Of a DNA stretch of 64,000 bases, positions 46,788-55,480 are shown piece by piece. Below the pieces are notes generated by a model. That model was not told where the DNA came from and searched no databases. It worked only from the letters and a program-made list of their open reading frames with translations. The DNA is taken from assembly GCF_002846555.1 (NCBI RefSeq), contig NZ_PJMS01000001.1, positions 496,001 to 560,000 of the forward strand, read 5' to 3'. This stretch comes from Aquimarina sp. MAR_2010_214 (lineage in GTDB: Bacteria; Bacteroidota; Bacteroidia; Flavobacteriales; Flavobacteriaceae). A program made the translations under genes and the position numbers. Numbering within the stretch: position 1 is the first letter of the stretch; each line of letters starts with the position of its first letter.

Positions 46788-46794
46788 TGTAACC
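46788..46794 (+). promoter_or_regulatory. Candidate autoregulated ECF promoter -35
   Basis: TGTAACC followed by TTTTT, 53 bases before the TTG start of the sigma gene. ECF -35 sites often contain AAC. No convincing -10 could be set. The rest of the spacer 46530-46846 holds only the terminator. Confidence 0.35.
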
Positions 46795-46846
46795 TTTTTA
46801 AAAAAACAAGGTATTAGTAATAGAAACCAACCAAAAGAGTAACATC

Positions 46847-47380
46847 TTGAAAAATCTAACTGACGAAGAATTAATGATTCTGGTATCCAACGGTAATCTG
46901 GATGTAATGAGTATCCTTTTTGAAAGATACCATATTAAAATCTTTAATTTCTTATTAAAAATGACGAGAGATCGAGAGATCAGCCAGGACATTACACAAG
47001 AAGTTTTCTATAAGGCAATTAAATATAGAACTTCTTATAAAAAAGGAAAGTTTTCATCTTGGATCTATACCATTGCCAGAAATATATTTAGTGATCATTA
47101 TCAAAGTCAAAAAACAGCCCCTCAACGCTTTGAAAATATCGAATATAAAGCAGAACAAAAAGAGCAAGATCATGTCGAAATAAAAGAGACTAGTGAAGAA
47201 TTATACCGAGCATTAAATCAACTCAATAAAACCGACAAAGAGCTCGTTGTTATGAATCGATATCAAGGAATAAAGTATCAGGAAATAGCTGAGATCACAG
47301 GCTCTACAGCAGGAGCTGTAAAAACCAAAGTTCATCGGGCTATCCATAAATTAAAAAATTATTATTTACAAAACATATAA
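46847..47380 (+). CDS. ECF-type RNA polymerase sigma factor
   Basis: 177 residues. The start is TTG 46847 (LTDEELMILVSNGNLDVM); the next ATG, nine codons in, would cut the conserved first helix. Region 2 is seen in ILFERYHIKIFNFLLK and DITQEVFYKAIKYRTSY with FSSWIYTIARN (core binding and -10 recognition). Region 4 is LNKTDKELVVMNRYQGIKYQEIAEITGSTAGAVKTKVHRAIHKL (-35 recognition, HTH). Five bases separate it from the anti-sigma gene, so it is regulated by that partner and probably activates its own operon. Confidence 0.9.
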   Translation: MKNLTDEELMILVSNGNLDVMSILFERYHIKIFNFLLKMTRDREISQDITQEVFYKAIKYRTSYKKGKFSSWIYTIARNIFSDHYQSQKTAPQRFENIEYKAEQKEQDHVEIKETSEELYRALNQLNKTDKELVVMNRYQGIKYQEIAEITGSTAGAVKTKVHRAIHKLKNYYLQNI

Positions 47381-47385
47381 CTGTT

Positions 47386-48183
47386 ATGAACTGTAAAGAC
47401 ATACAAAATCAACTGATTGATTATATAGATCATAATCTGGATCAGGAAACATATCAAAAGATAGAGACACATCTTAAAAGCTGCGAAAGCTGTACTAATG
47501 ATTTACAAGAACTTCAAACCGTTTTTGAAGCTATAAAGAATGATAATTCTTCTAGAGAACTTCCGGATAAGAGTTTACAAATGAACTTTGAAGAAATGTT
47601 GAAGAAAGAAAAAGAGATACTCAATGATCCTAAGATTGTATCCTTAAGCTCACAAACCAAAAATCCTTGGAAAACAGCGTTACAGATCGCTGCAACCATT
47701 GCACTTGTTTTTTCGGGGTATTTCTACGGAAAACTAGAGAATACTGCATCACTCTCTGAGGAAATGGCCGTATTAGAAAAAGAAAAATATCAAATGAAGC
47801 AAACGATGACCATTTCTTTAATAGAAAATGAATCTGCAAGCAAACGCTTACAAGCTGTAAATTATGCAGAGGAATTTGACAAACCCGGAAATGACATCTT
47901 AAACGCCTTAATCAATAAAATGCATTACGACGATCATACCAATGTGCGATTAGCTGCAGCAGAAGCACTGGTAAAATTTTCGGATACTGAGATGGTTCGT
48001 AAAGCATTAATCAATGCCTTGGATATTGAACAAGATCCAGGTATACAAATTGAATTAATTCAAATATTAGTTTCTATTCAGGAAAAACGCGCAGTTCCTT
48101 CTATGGAAAAATTACTTCAGAAAGAAGAAACACCCAATTATGTAAAAGATCAAGTAAAAATTGGGCTACCTAGTTTAATTTAA
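47386..48183 (+). CDS. Anti-sigma factor with zinc-binding N-domain, membrane segment and HEAT repeats
   Basis: 265 residues. The N-terminal anti-sigma zinc domain (ZAS) has Cys3 and the His29-x3-Cys33-x2-Cys36 motif (HLKSCESC), expected to hold the ECF factor on the cytoplasmic side. A membrane segment follows at about 96-114 (ALQIAATIALVFSGYFYG). The outer part has a coiled region and at least two HEAT-type helical repeats (about 170-260; DDHTNVRLAAAEALVKFSD, PGIQIELIQILVSIQEKRAVPSM), which could sense protein or envelope state. It is the second gene of the sigma operon. Confidence 0.87.
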   Translation: MNCKDIQNQLIDYIDHNLDQETYQKIETHLKSCESCTNDLQELQTVFEAIKNDNSSRELPDKSLQMNFEEMLKKEKEILNDPKIVSLSSQTKNPWKTALQIAATIALVFSGYFYGKLENTASLSEEMAVLEKEKYQMKQTMTISLIENESASKRLQAVNYAEEFDKPGNDILNALINKMHYDDHTNVRLAAAEALVKFSDTEMVRKALINALDIEQDPGIQIELIQILVSIQEKRAVPSMEKLLQKEETPNYVKDQVKIGLPSLI

Positions 48184-48208
48184 AAGTTCAATCAAAAAAC
48201 AAATAATC

Positions 48209-48964
48209 ATGAAAAAAATAGCAATCGCATTACTAGTATTTATAGTAACAGGAAATCTAACTGCACAAGATTACAAACATTCTTTGCAAGGAATTAAAAA
48301 AGTAAGAATAGCCTCAGAATCTGGAGTTATCGCAAAAACTCACAGCCAAGATGAAGTATTGATCAAAGGAAAAGGAAGAGAAACTCCTGAAAAAGCCAGA
48401 GGATTAAAAGCAGTGTATTCTGGTGGAAGCGACAATACTGGTATAGGGATTTATGTTCAAAAAGAAGGAGAAACACTTATTATTAGAAACCTGAAAGGTA
48501 TGCATAGCGAAACCTTAGAGATCTATCTTCCAAAAGAGATCAATATCACTACAGAGAGCGGTAATCTGGGGAGCCTATCTTTTAATGGGTTTTCTGCCGA
48601 AATAGAAGCCAGAACCAAGGTAGGAGGTATTACATTAAAAAATGTTACAGGTCCAATTGTAGCTAAAACCGCAACAGGTGAAATTAATATTGTATTCGAT
48701 AAGGTAAGCCAAAGTTCACCAATTTCTATTGTATCTGCTACAGGAGCGATCGATGTAAGCCTGCCATCCAATACTCCTGCTAATCTGGAATTAAAGACTT
48801 CTATGGGAGAAATTTATACTGATTTTGATATAAAATTCCCTCTTGAAGATAAGAACATGAAAATAATTCGTGGTAAAAGAGCTATAAACACCAAAATAAA
48901 TAATGGTGGGGTTGATATTACCCTAAGGTCATCTACAGGAAATATTTACCTGAGAAAAAAATAA
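48209..48964 (+). CDS. DUF4097-type secreted beta-helix protein (first of two)
   Basis: 251 residues, with a signal peptide of about 19 residues (ending LTAQ). The mature part is a run of short strands with repeated turns such as TESGNLGSLSF, TATGEINIVFD, TSMGEIYTDF and SSTGNIYLRKK, as in DUF4097/adhesin-like right-handed beta-helix domains. It is the third gene of the sigma operon (25-bp gap) and related to the next gene. It may be a periplasmic target or sensor of the stress module (inference). Confidence 0.78.
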   Translation: MKKIAIALLVFIVTGNLTAQDYKHSLQGIKKVRIASESGVIAKTHSQDEVLIKGKGRETPEKARGLKAVYSGGSDNTGIGIYVQKEGETLIIRNLKGMHSETLEIYLPKEINITTESGNLGSLSFNGFSAEIEARTKVGGITLKNVTGPIVAKTATGEINIVFDKVSQSSPISIVSATGAIDVSLPSNTPANLELKTSMGEIYTDFDIKFPLEDKNMKIIRGKRAINTKINNGGVDITLRSSTGNIYLRKK

Positions 48965-48998
48965 ATAGAGGTCATCAATTAATCAAAAAACATCGAAT

Positions 48999-49712
48999 AT
49001 GAAAACTGTATTAAAACTCATCCTGTTGTGCTTTGTTTCATTACAAATAAATGCACAGAAAGTAATCCAAAAAGAACTAAGTACTTCTGCTGATTTAATT
49101 AAAGTAGAATTTAAATTTGCCGAAGATATTGTTATCAAAACTTGGGACAAAAGTAATGTGTCTTTAAAAGCCAACGTAAGTATTAATGGTGGAGAATTTG
49201 ACGATTATTTTAACTTAAAGATAAAGAACACCTCATCTGTTCTGGACATATCATCAGACTATGGTGATCTATTCGACAAGTGGAAGAAAGAACGTGGAGG
49301 ATCAAACCGTAAAAACAATTGGGGTCCTTGTAATAATTTAGACATTGATGCTAAGTATACCTTGTATCTTCCAAAAAATTCTACACTAAGAGTAAAAAGT
49401 ATTTCTGGAAACGTTCAGTCTGAAAACTATCAGGGGGAATTAATTGTAGATATTATTAGCGGAAATATCGATATTAAAAACTACAACGGAGATCTTAATC
49501 TTAAAACCATAAGTGGAGATATTGACATTAATGTTTCAAAATCAAGATTAAAAGCCGAAACAGTTACCGGAATGATTTATTCTGATAAAGACATGAAGTT
49601 TGATCACGGTAAAAACAGAATCGTAGGAAGTAAAGTAACAGGTACTTTTGGAGATGTAAGAAGCGAGCTACAACTTGAAACTGTGAGTGGTAGTATATTC
49701 ATTAGAAAATAA
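48999..49712 (+). CDS. DUF4097-type secreted beta-helix protein (second of two)
   Basis: 237 residues. Signal peptide about 1-20 (ending INAQ). It has the same architecture as the previous gene: strand-turn repeats ISGNVQSENYQGE, ISGNIDIKNYNGD, ISGDIDINVSKS, VTGMIYSDKDMKF, ending VSGSIFIRK. The central DLFDKWKKERGG loop is charged and differs from its neighbour. It ends the sigma operon (34-bp gap to the previous gene), with a terminator just after. Confidence 0.78.
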   Translation: MKTVLKLILLCFVSLQINAQKVIQKELSTSADLIKVEFKFAEDIVIKTWDKSNVSLKANVSINGGEFDDYFNLKIKNTSSVLDISSDYGDLFDKWKKERGGSNRKNNWGPCNNLDIDAKYTLYLPKNSTLRVKSISGNVQSENYQGELIVDIISGNIDIKNYNGDLNLKTISGDIDINVSKSRLKAETVTGMIYSDKDMKFDHGKNRIVGSKVTGTFGDVRSELQLETVSGSIFIRK

Positions 49713-49727
49713 TAATGAGAAGAATAT

Positions 49728-49765
49728 GAAAACAATTGCCTTAAAAAAATAAGGTAATTGTTTTC
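49728..49765 (+). terminator. Terminator of the ECF sigma operon
   Basis: GAAAACAATTGCCTTA (49728-49743) pairs with TAAGGTAATTGTTTTC (49750-49765), one mismatch and a 6-base A loop, 15 bp past the stop of the second DUF4097 gene. Confidence 0.75.
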
Positions 49766-49793
49766 TATCATATAACTACAAATATTCAATGTA

Positions 49794-51242
49794 ATGAAAC
49801 CAGTATTTCTTTTATTCTTTTTTATTTCGTTTTTCACTTTTTCGCAAAATTGTTCTTGTGAAGATAATTACAACTGGCTTAAGAAAACATTTGAAGAAAA
49901 CGATGCTGGTTTTATCTATGCACTAGAACAAAAAGGAAAAGATCTTTATGCAAATCATAATAAAAAATTTAGAGCTAAAATAAAACCTATTAAAACCATT
50001 AAAGAATGTTCTGCTGTACTAAATAATTGGCTTCGGTTTTTTAGATCAGGGCATATAGGAGTACGGATTAACAATCAACAAAACAAAGCTCAAAATGGAT
50101 CTTCTGATGCTGAAATTTCGGATCAATTTAAGGGTTGGGAAAAATATAATATAGAAGAAAAAGAATTTGAACACTATATTTCTAAATTAAGAAATATTAC
50201 TTATGAAGGAATATGGGAGTCCAAAGCATATAAAATTGGTGTCATAAAAACCAAAAACGAATATATTGGATTTATACTCGAAGCTGACGGGGTTTACTGG
50301 AAAAAAAATCAAATCAAATTTAGGATCAAAGTTTCTGAAAATGATCAGAAAGAAGCTGTTTATTTCATGAAGGATCATTCTGCCAGAACATTTAAAGATG
50401 TAAAGTTGGTTGGAAAAAATTACCTGCAAATGGGCTTTATAGTTTTAAAAAGATTAAAACCGCATTTTGAAGTTGATAAAACAATAGAGGAACATTTTGA
50501 GCTAATCAAAGCCCGAAGTCCTATGATCAAGGAAGTAAGTGAGAATACCATTCTTCTTAGAATTCCATCATTTTCATATTCTAACAAAAAATATATAGAC
50601 AGCTTGATTATGGCAAATCACAATCAGTTGATCCGTAAAAAAAATCTCATCATTGATGTAAGAAATAATGGTGGTGGAAGTGATGCTAGCTATAAAAAAA
50701 TCATCCCCTATTTGTATACTAACCCTATACGCACAGTGGGTGTTAAACTACTATCAACACCACTTAATAATAACCGAATGAAGAAATTCATGAAGGATCC
50801 TGACTGGTCTGCTGAAGAAAAGAAATGGGCAAAAAAAGGGTTAGAAAAATTAAATAAACATATGGGTGAATTTGTAAATCTTGATGGCACTATAATAGAT
50901 ATTACAAAAATGGATACGATATACCCTTATCCAAAAAATGTTGCTATTGTAATTAATAAAAATAATGGCAGTACGACAGAACAATTTTTATTAGCAGCAA
51001 AACAAAGTAAAAAAGTGAAGCTCTTTGGCACTACTACAACTGGTGTCTTAGATATTTCAAACATGAATTTTGTTGATTCTCCCTGTAAAGATCTACAATT
51101 GGGATATAGTTTATCTAAAAGTATGAGAATACCCGAAATGACGATTGACAATAAAGGCATTCAACCTGATTATTATATCGACAAGAGCATTCCTGATTAT
51201 CAATGGATCAAATATGTCGAAAAAATACTAAAAGAAGACTAG
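49794..51242 (+). CDS. S41 family peptidase (TSPc type), secreted
   Basis: 482 residues. Signal peptide of about 17 residues (ending TFSQ), then NCSCEDNYNWL, an N-terminal cap region, and a tail-specific protease domain. IIDVRNNGGGSDASY marks the start of the core; Ser393 in NNGSTTEQFLLAAKQ is the expected nucleophile, with Lys409 region (SKKVKLFG) following. No PDZ domain is visible. The protein should degrade or process periplasmic proteins. It lies between the sigma operon's terminator and lspA, without a recognised promoter, so it could be a separate unit or depend on readthrough. Confidence 0.82.
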   Translation: MKPVFLLFFFISFFTFSQNCSCEDNYNWLKKTFEENDAGFIYALEQKGKDLYANHNKKFRAKIKPIKTIKECSAVLNNWLRFFRSGHIGVRINNQQNKAQNGSSDAEISDQFKGWEKYNIEEKEFEHYISKLRNITYEGIWESKAYKIGVIKTKNEYIGFILEADGVYWKKNQIKFRIKVSENDQKEAVYFMKDHSARTFKDVKLVGKNYLQMGFIVLKRLKPHFEVDKTIEEHFELIKARSPMIKEVSENTILLRIPSFSYSNKKYIDSLIMANHNQLIRKKNLIIDVRNNGGGSDASYKKIIPYLYTNPIRTVGVKLLSTPLNNNRMKKFMKDPDWSAEEKKWAKKGLEKLNKHMGEFVNLDGTIIDITKMDTIYPYPKNVAIVINKNNGSTTEQFLLAAKQSKKVKLFGTTTTGVLDISNMNFVDSPCKDLQLGYSLSKSMRIPEMTIDNKGIQPDYYIDKSIPDYQWIKYVEKILKED

Positions 51243-51326
51243 TCATAAAATTCACCTTAATTCTGAACAAAAATCCATAAATCTTGCAGCTAAAACAATA
51301 AGTATCTATAAAACAAAATAAAACAC

Positions 51327-51334
51327 TATTTTTG
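51327..51334 (+). promoter_or_regulatory. Promoter -7 box of lspA
   Basis: TATTTTTG matches TAnnTTTG exactly, 37 bases before the lspA ATG. Its transcript start near 51341 gives lspA its own promoter, independent of ileS. Confidence 0.5.
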
Positions 51335-51371
51335 TCCGTCGCTTTTAACAGCCAAGCAAATTAATACTTAT

Positions 51372-51983
51372 ATGTCTTTAAAGAAATCTATTTTAGTTAT
51401 AATTTTAGTGTTACTTATTGATCAGATCACCAAAATTTATATTAAAACTCATTTTACTCTTCACGATAGTGTAGAAGTATTTGATTGGTTTCGTATTATA
51501 TTCGTAGAAAACAAAGGCATGGCCTGGGGATTTGAACTTCCTGGGAATTATGGAAAACTAGTTCTTACACTATTTAGAGTGGTTGCCATCACAGGAATCG
51601 GGTATTGGTTGTACGATTCTGTTCGCAAAAACAGCCCAACTATTCTTACTTTTTGTATTGCATTGATTTTTGCTGGTGCTTTTGGAAATATTATTGATTC
51701 TATTTTTTATGGTATTTTATTTAGTGAAAGCACACTGGTAGAGATTGCAAGTTTCTTACCAGAAGCGGGCGGTTATGAAAGTGTTTTTTATGGTAAGGTA
51801 GTCGACATGATTCAGTTTACTTTCTATGATGATATTTTACCAGATTGGATTCCGTTTATGGGAGGCAAACATTTTTCATTCTTTGATCCTGTATTTAATA
51901 TTGCCGATTCTGCAATAAGTGTTGGTGTTTTCTTATTAATCATATTTAACAAAAAAGCTTTTCCAAAAAAAGTAGAAGAATAG
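51372..51983 (+). CDS. lspA: Lipoprotein signal peptidase II
   Basis: 203-residue membrane aspartyl protease that cleaves the signal peptide of diacylglyceryl-prolipoproteins, serving the many lipoproteins coded here. Four hydrophobic segments are seen. Conserved motifs: VLLIDQITKIYI near the start, FGNIIDS, GKVVDMIQF (Asp145) and VFNIADSAI (Asp179), the last two giving the catalytic pair. Compared with the ~165-residue E. coli enzyme, an insertion lies between GNIID and GKVVD (about 112-140), as in other Bacteroidota. The usual ileS-dksA-like-lspA order is broken here by the sigma/S41 block. Confidence 0.93.
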   Translation: MSLKKSILVIILVLLIDQITKIYIKTHFTLHDSVEVFDWFRIIFVENKGMAWGFELPGNYGKLVLTLFRVVAITGIGYWLYDSVRKNSPTILTFCIALIFAGAFGNIIDSIFYGILFSESTLVEIASFLPEAGGYESVFYGKVVDMIQFTFYDDILPDWIPFMGGKHFSFFDPVFNIADSAISVGVFLLIIFNKKAFPKKVEE

Positions 51984-51997
51984 TACAAAAACTACAA

Positions 51998-52399
51998 TTA
52001 GATCAAAATTCTTTCAAAGTCGCCTAATTTAATAGGCTTGGTAAGATAATCTGATACTATATCGATAGATTTGGCGCGTTCTATATCTCTAGAATCTATT
52101 GAAGAACTCACCACATAAAGGTCAATTTTTTTTCCAATTTGATTTTTGATTTTAGAAAATTCACATAAAAATTCCCAACCATCCATAATTGGCATATTTA
52201 GATCTAAAAATATAACTTGTGGTACATCTTGATTTTCTTCTTTCTGTAAAGATTGTAGAAAAAAATCTAATGCTTCTTTTCCATTGTTAAAAACTAAAAC
52301 AGATTCTGATAGTTTTTTTAGTTCAATGATCTTGCTTACCAGATTAATATAAATAAGGTCATCATCTATGATACAAACACTTTCTATATTTCGGGGCAT
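51998..52399 (-). CDS. Single-domain response regulator (receiver only)
   Basis: 133 residues, a CheY-type receiver without output domain. The acidic pocket is IIDDDLIY (about 11-18), the phosphoacceptor is Asp66 in VIFLDLNMPIMDGWEF, the switch Thr/Ser is in VVSSSIDS (about 95-102), and the conserved Lys is in YLTKPIK. The partner kinase is not in the window; single receivers of this kind are common in Flavobacteriia. It converges with lspA (14-bp gap) with no visible terminator, and lies downstream of the THF cyclo-ligase gene in the same direction. Confidence 0.88.
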   Translation of the reverse strand: MPRNIESVCIIDDDLIYINLVSKIIELKKLSESVLVFNNGKEALDFFLQSLQKEENQDVPQVIFLDLNMPIMDGWEFLCEFSKIKNQIGKKIDLYVVSSSIDSRDIERAKSIDIVSDYLTKPIKLGDFERILI

Positions 52400-52464
52400 T
52401 TTTTAGAGAGTACAAAATTAATAAGGTGAATATACAAAAGTATCCTTAATTCAGAAAACCCTAT

Positions 52465-53034
52465 TTACTTCTTAATAGCGTATATTTCTGTTGGCGTGAC
52501 ACAAAAATCAAGAGATACATCTGTTATGGTTACATTCTCAATTTCTTCTTCAGCAGAAAAAAAAGAAAGGCCAATTTTTAAGGTATTAGGATTACATTTT
52601 GCCAAAAATTTATCATAAAACCCTTTGCCATATCCCACTCTATTCCCTTTTTGATCAAATGCTAATAGAGGTACAAAAACTACTTCTATTTTATCTTCAG
52701 GGATTGGGATTCCATCAACCGGTTCAGGAATTCCCCAAGAATTCACTTTTAATACAGTAGTATCTGTGAGTAAGAAGTGGTGAAGAGTATTGTCTTCGAA
52801 ATTACTTTTTGATACGATTACATTTTTATCCTTTCCTAGAAGAATATTTAGCAAAAATTCTGTATTGATTTCCTTTTTTTGATCTATCGACAAAAAAATA
52901 TGGTAATATGATTTTTCCCAAACTGGTAATTTAAGTAATTGATTGGCTATATCAATACTTAAATTTTCAACCTCTTCGTTACTTAAATGAGATCGAAGGG
53001 TTTTATATTTAGCTCGTAGTTCTTTTTTATTCAT
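52465..53034 (-). CDS. 5-formyltetrahydrofolate cyclo-ligase
   Basis: 189-residue cytoplasmic enzyme (MTHFS family) converting 5-formyl-THF and ATP to 5,10-methenyl-THF. Conserved LRAKYKTLRSHL at the N-terminus, FVPLLAFDQKGNRVGYGKGFYDKFL around the folate/ATP site, and the final VPVEIYA-type tail (VTPTEIYAIKK). Length is typical. The start overlaps the end of the AstE/AspA-type gene by 8 bp, so the two are translated from one message. Confidence 0.93.
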   Translation of the reverse strand: MNKKELRAKYKTLRSHLSNEEVENLSIDIANQLLKLPVWEKSYYHIFLSIDQKKEINTEFLLNILLGKDKNVIVSKSNFEDNTLHHFLLTDTTVLKVNSWGIPEPVDGIPIPEDKIEVVFVPLLAFDQKGNRVGYGKGFYDKFLAKCNPNTLKIGLSFFSAEEEIENVTITDVSLDFCVTPTEIYAIKK

Positions 53035-54007
53035 TTGCTAATTCTTTGGTAATACGGAAAATAGCATCTCCTTTATATACAATTGAAGATTCATTTACAT
53101 TAATCACATATCCTTCATTATTTGCTTTAACTACATGTCTCATCTTACCATAAGGATCTGTAATTGTTGCCATAATCTCATCTTTTTCTATATGTTTTCC
53201 AACAGGTATTTTAATATGTAATAAACCACTATATTTTGCACGCATCCATACACTTTTTTTAATAATTAAAGTATCAGAATCCCGAGAAGGTAATTCGAAT
53301 TCGGTACTCAGCATTTCCAGATGATTCAATATACGCATGGTTCCTTGTACTCCTTCTCTTGCTATTTCTTTACTACTATTTTGAGACTTTCCTCCTTCAA
53401 ACAATAATATATCTTTACTTTTTTTGGAGCAGGTAGCTCGATATGAACCATCCAGATTTTTGGAAAAAAGAGTAAAAGGAGCATTAAAAATTTTTGCTAA
53501 CTCTACTAATCTTTCATTTTTAGGATCCACTCTAATATGCGGAGCATTGAATCTACTGGCTCCTCCGGTATGAAAATCTAAACAAAAATCTGCTGCCGGT
53601 AAAATCTCATTTATAAATTGATAAGCAAAGCGACTGGCTAGAGACCCATTTTTGGTTCCCGGAAAAACCCTGTTAAGATCTCGTCCATCAGGAAAAAAGC
53701 GATCCATACTTAAAAAACCAAATACGTTAAGTACAGGGATACATATAATACTACCTTTTGCAGGTTTATTAATTTTTCTTGCAATGATTTGTCTCACAAC
53801 TTCTACTCCATTAATCTCATCTCCATGAATTCCTGCAGTAATAAGTACAGTGGGGCCAGGGGTTTTTGATCTTTCTATGATTATAGGTATTTCTACCTTG
53901 GTAGAAGTATATAACTTGGCTATATTAAAATTTATAGTTGTACTAGTACCGGGCAATACTTCTTTACCGAGAATATTAAGTATATTTTTTCCTGTTACTT
54001 TAGTCAT
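53027..54007 (-). CDS. Succinylglutamate desuccinylase/aspartoacylase-type zinc hydrolase
   Basis: 326 residues from ATG 54007 (MTKVTGKNILNILG); an in-frame ATG 15 codons upstream would overlap rimK by 41 bp and reads less like the family. The metal ligands are visible: His61 and Glu64 in GIHGDEING, His146 in LDFHTGG, with Arg/Asn in DLNRVFPG and a likely catalytic Glu204 in ILLFEGG. A C-terminal beta-domain holds ARYSGLLHIKIPVG-like sequence. The family deacylates N-acyl amino acids or cleaves small amide bonds. In this operon it probably acts on the RimK product or precursor (inference). Confidence 0.88.
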   Translation of the reverse strand: MTKVTGKNILNILGKEVLPGTSTTINFNIAKLYTSTKVEIPIIIERSKTPGPTVLITAGIHGDEINGVEVVRQIIARKINKPAKGSIICIPVLNVFGFLSMDRFFPDGRDLNRVFPGTKNGSLASRFAYQFINEILPAADFCLDFHTGGASRFNAPHIRVDPKNERLVELAKIFNAPFTLFSKNLDGSYRATCSKKSKDILLFEGGKSQNSSKEIAREGVQGTMRILNHLEMLSTEFELPSRDSDTLIIKKSVWMRAKYSGLLHIKIPVGKHIEKDEIMATITDPYGKMRHVVKANNEGYVINVNESSIVYKGDAIFRITKELANE

Positions 54008-54011
54008 TGTG

Positions 54012-54884
54012 TTATAAACTTCTTTCAATATAACGAATAATAGTTTTTGCAATATCCGCTCCCGTTGCTTTTTCTATACCTTCTAATCCCGGAGAAGAAT
54101 TAACTTCGAGAATAAGAGGCCCTCTTTCACTTTGTAGCATGTCTACACCTGCTACGCCCATTTTTAAAGCTTTGGCTGCTTTTATAGCCGCTTGTTCTTC
54201 TTCTTCACTAAGAGTGATCACTGATGCACTACCTCCTCTATGTAAATTAGATCGAAATTCTCCTTCTTTACCTTGTCTTTTCATTGCTCCAACTACCTTT
54301 TCATCAACAACTAGAACTCTAATATCCGCTCCTTTGGCTTCTTTTATAAATTCTTGTACAATTACACGAGCTTGTAACCCATTAAAAGCTTCTAACACAG
54401 ACTCTGCAGCTGTTTTAGTTTCGGCCAATACAACTCCTAATCCCTGAGTACCTTCTAATAACTTAATAATTAGAGGAGCTCCTCCTACATGAGATATAAC
54501 CTCAGAAACATCTTTAGAATAATTGGTAAATACTGTTTTTGGGAGTCCCAATCCTGCTTTAGATAATATCTGTAAACTTCTTAGTTTATCTCTGGATTGT
54601 AGTAATGCCTGTGACTTAAGTGTGGTAAATACATTCATTAATTCAAACTGTCGTACTACCGCAGTACCATAAAAAGTAGTAGAAGCTCCAATTCTGGGAA
54701 TCACAGCATCTACATGATCTAATTTCTTCCCTCGATAATAAATTTCAGGTTTTTGTTTTTCAATAACAATATCGCAGTTAAGAGGGTCTATTACCTGTAC
54801 ATTATGCTTTCGTTTTACTGCCGCTTGAACCAAAGCATCAGTAGAATACAAATTTGCACTACGTGACAAGATTTTGATATTCAT
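54012..54884 (-). CDS. rimK: RimK-family ATP-grasp ligase
   Basis: 290-residue ligase that adds alpha-amino acids, classically glutamate, to a peptide or protein carboxyl end using ATP. Matches along the length of E. coli Rim[52 protein letters not shown] (ATP-binding), [29 protein letters not shown], and the metal site [15 protein letters not shown]. In E. coli RimK modifies ribosomal protein S6; the target here is not known. The ATG overlaps the protease gene's TAA by one base (TAATG), so they are coupled. The metallohydrolase gene follows after 4 bp. Confidence 0.93.
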   Translation of the reverse strand: MNIKILSRSANLYSTDALVQAAVKRKHNVQVIDPLNCDIVIEKQKPEIYYRGKKLDHVDAVIPRIGASTTFYGTAVVRQFELMNVFTTLKSQALLQSRDKLRSLQILSKAGLGLPKTVFTNYSKDVSEVISHVGGAPLIIKLLEGTQGLGVVLAETKTAAESVLEAFNGLQARVIVQEFIKEAKGADIRVLVVDEKVVGAMKRQGKEGEFRSNLHRGGSASVITLSEEEEQAAIKAAKALKMGVAGVDMLQSERGPLILEVNSSPGLEGIEKATGADIAKTIIRYIERSL

Positions 54885-55312
54885 TACAGTTTTCTATTAT
54901 AGGACTGATTTTCTAATTGGGGATCAACCAAAAATTTACCACTTAAAAACTTACGGCCAATCAATACTGGAAAACGCATATCATCACGAGGAGATAATGT
55001 GAGGGTTATTGAATATGTTTCATCAAATACAATAATTTGTGTTCTTACAGCATAGCGTACTTCTACTTTTCCGCTATTACTTTTTACCGCAGTAATGTCA
55101 TAATTTTTAAATGTAAATCTTTTGCCATTATATTCAGAGTGTGTTGCATCAAGAAGATTGCATTGCAGTGTTTGATCAATCTCTCTTATATCAACGCAAT
55201 GTATAGATGAAGTATATGCGCCCGTATCAATTTTGACATCGATATCTTTCAATTCTAAAAGAGGAAAATCCACTTTATCTGTTCTTCCAATTATTTTCTT
55301 TTCTTTCTCCAA
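54884..55312 (-). CDS. RimK-associated retropepsin-like aspartic protease
   Basis: 142-residue single-domain protein of the RimK-associated 'ATP-dependent zinc protease' family, which by fold is a retropepsin-type aspartic peptidase. The active-site motif is IDTGAYTSS (Asp29-Thr30-Gly31), with GRREWV-like [16 protein letters not shown] before it and [18 protein letters not shown] (the second characteristic strand) at the end. One active-site Asp implies a dimer. The start must be TTG 55312, because a stop lies three codons upstream and no ATG is usable. It is the first gene of the RimK operon. Confidence 0.85.
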   Translation of the reverse strand: MEKEKKIIGRTDKVDFPLLELKDIDVKIDTGAYTSSIHCVDIREIDQTLQCNLLDATHSEYNGKRFTFKNYDITAVKSNSGKVEVRYAVRTQIIVFDETYSITLTLSPRDDMRFPVLIGRKFLSGKFLVDPQLENQSYNRKL

Positions 55313-55437
55313 AAGATATGATTAATATTGGGACTACTAATGTAATAAAAATCAATAAGCATTGTATTACATCCCTCCTTTTTAATACAAATTCATAATT
55401 CTAATCAATAGTTAACAAAAATTTAAACCTCTAATAG

Positions 55438-55470
55438 TTGTACTACAATTAAGGTAAACCCTTAACTTTA
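55438..55470 (+). promoter_or_regulatory. Candidate promoter of uvrC
   Basis: TTG (55438-55440), 22 bases, then TAACTTTA (55463-55470), one mismatch from TAnnTTTG. The ATG is 10 bases further, so the leader would be very short. Confidence 0.4.
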
Positions 55471-55480
55471 CCATTAGAAT

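Noticed and set aside
54008..54052. 15-codon N-terminal extension of the AstE/AspA-type protein
   Set aside because: Would overlap rimK by 41 bp; the ATG at 54007 fits better.
55365..55380. GGAGGG-ATG-TAA start-stop element on the leftward strand upstream of the RimK operon
   Set aside because: The SD is only one base from the ATG and the frame has zero length; probably chance.
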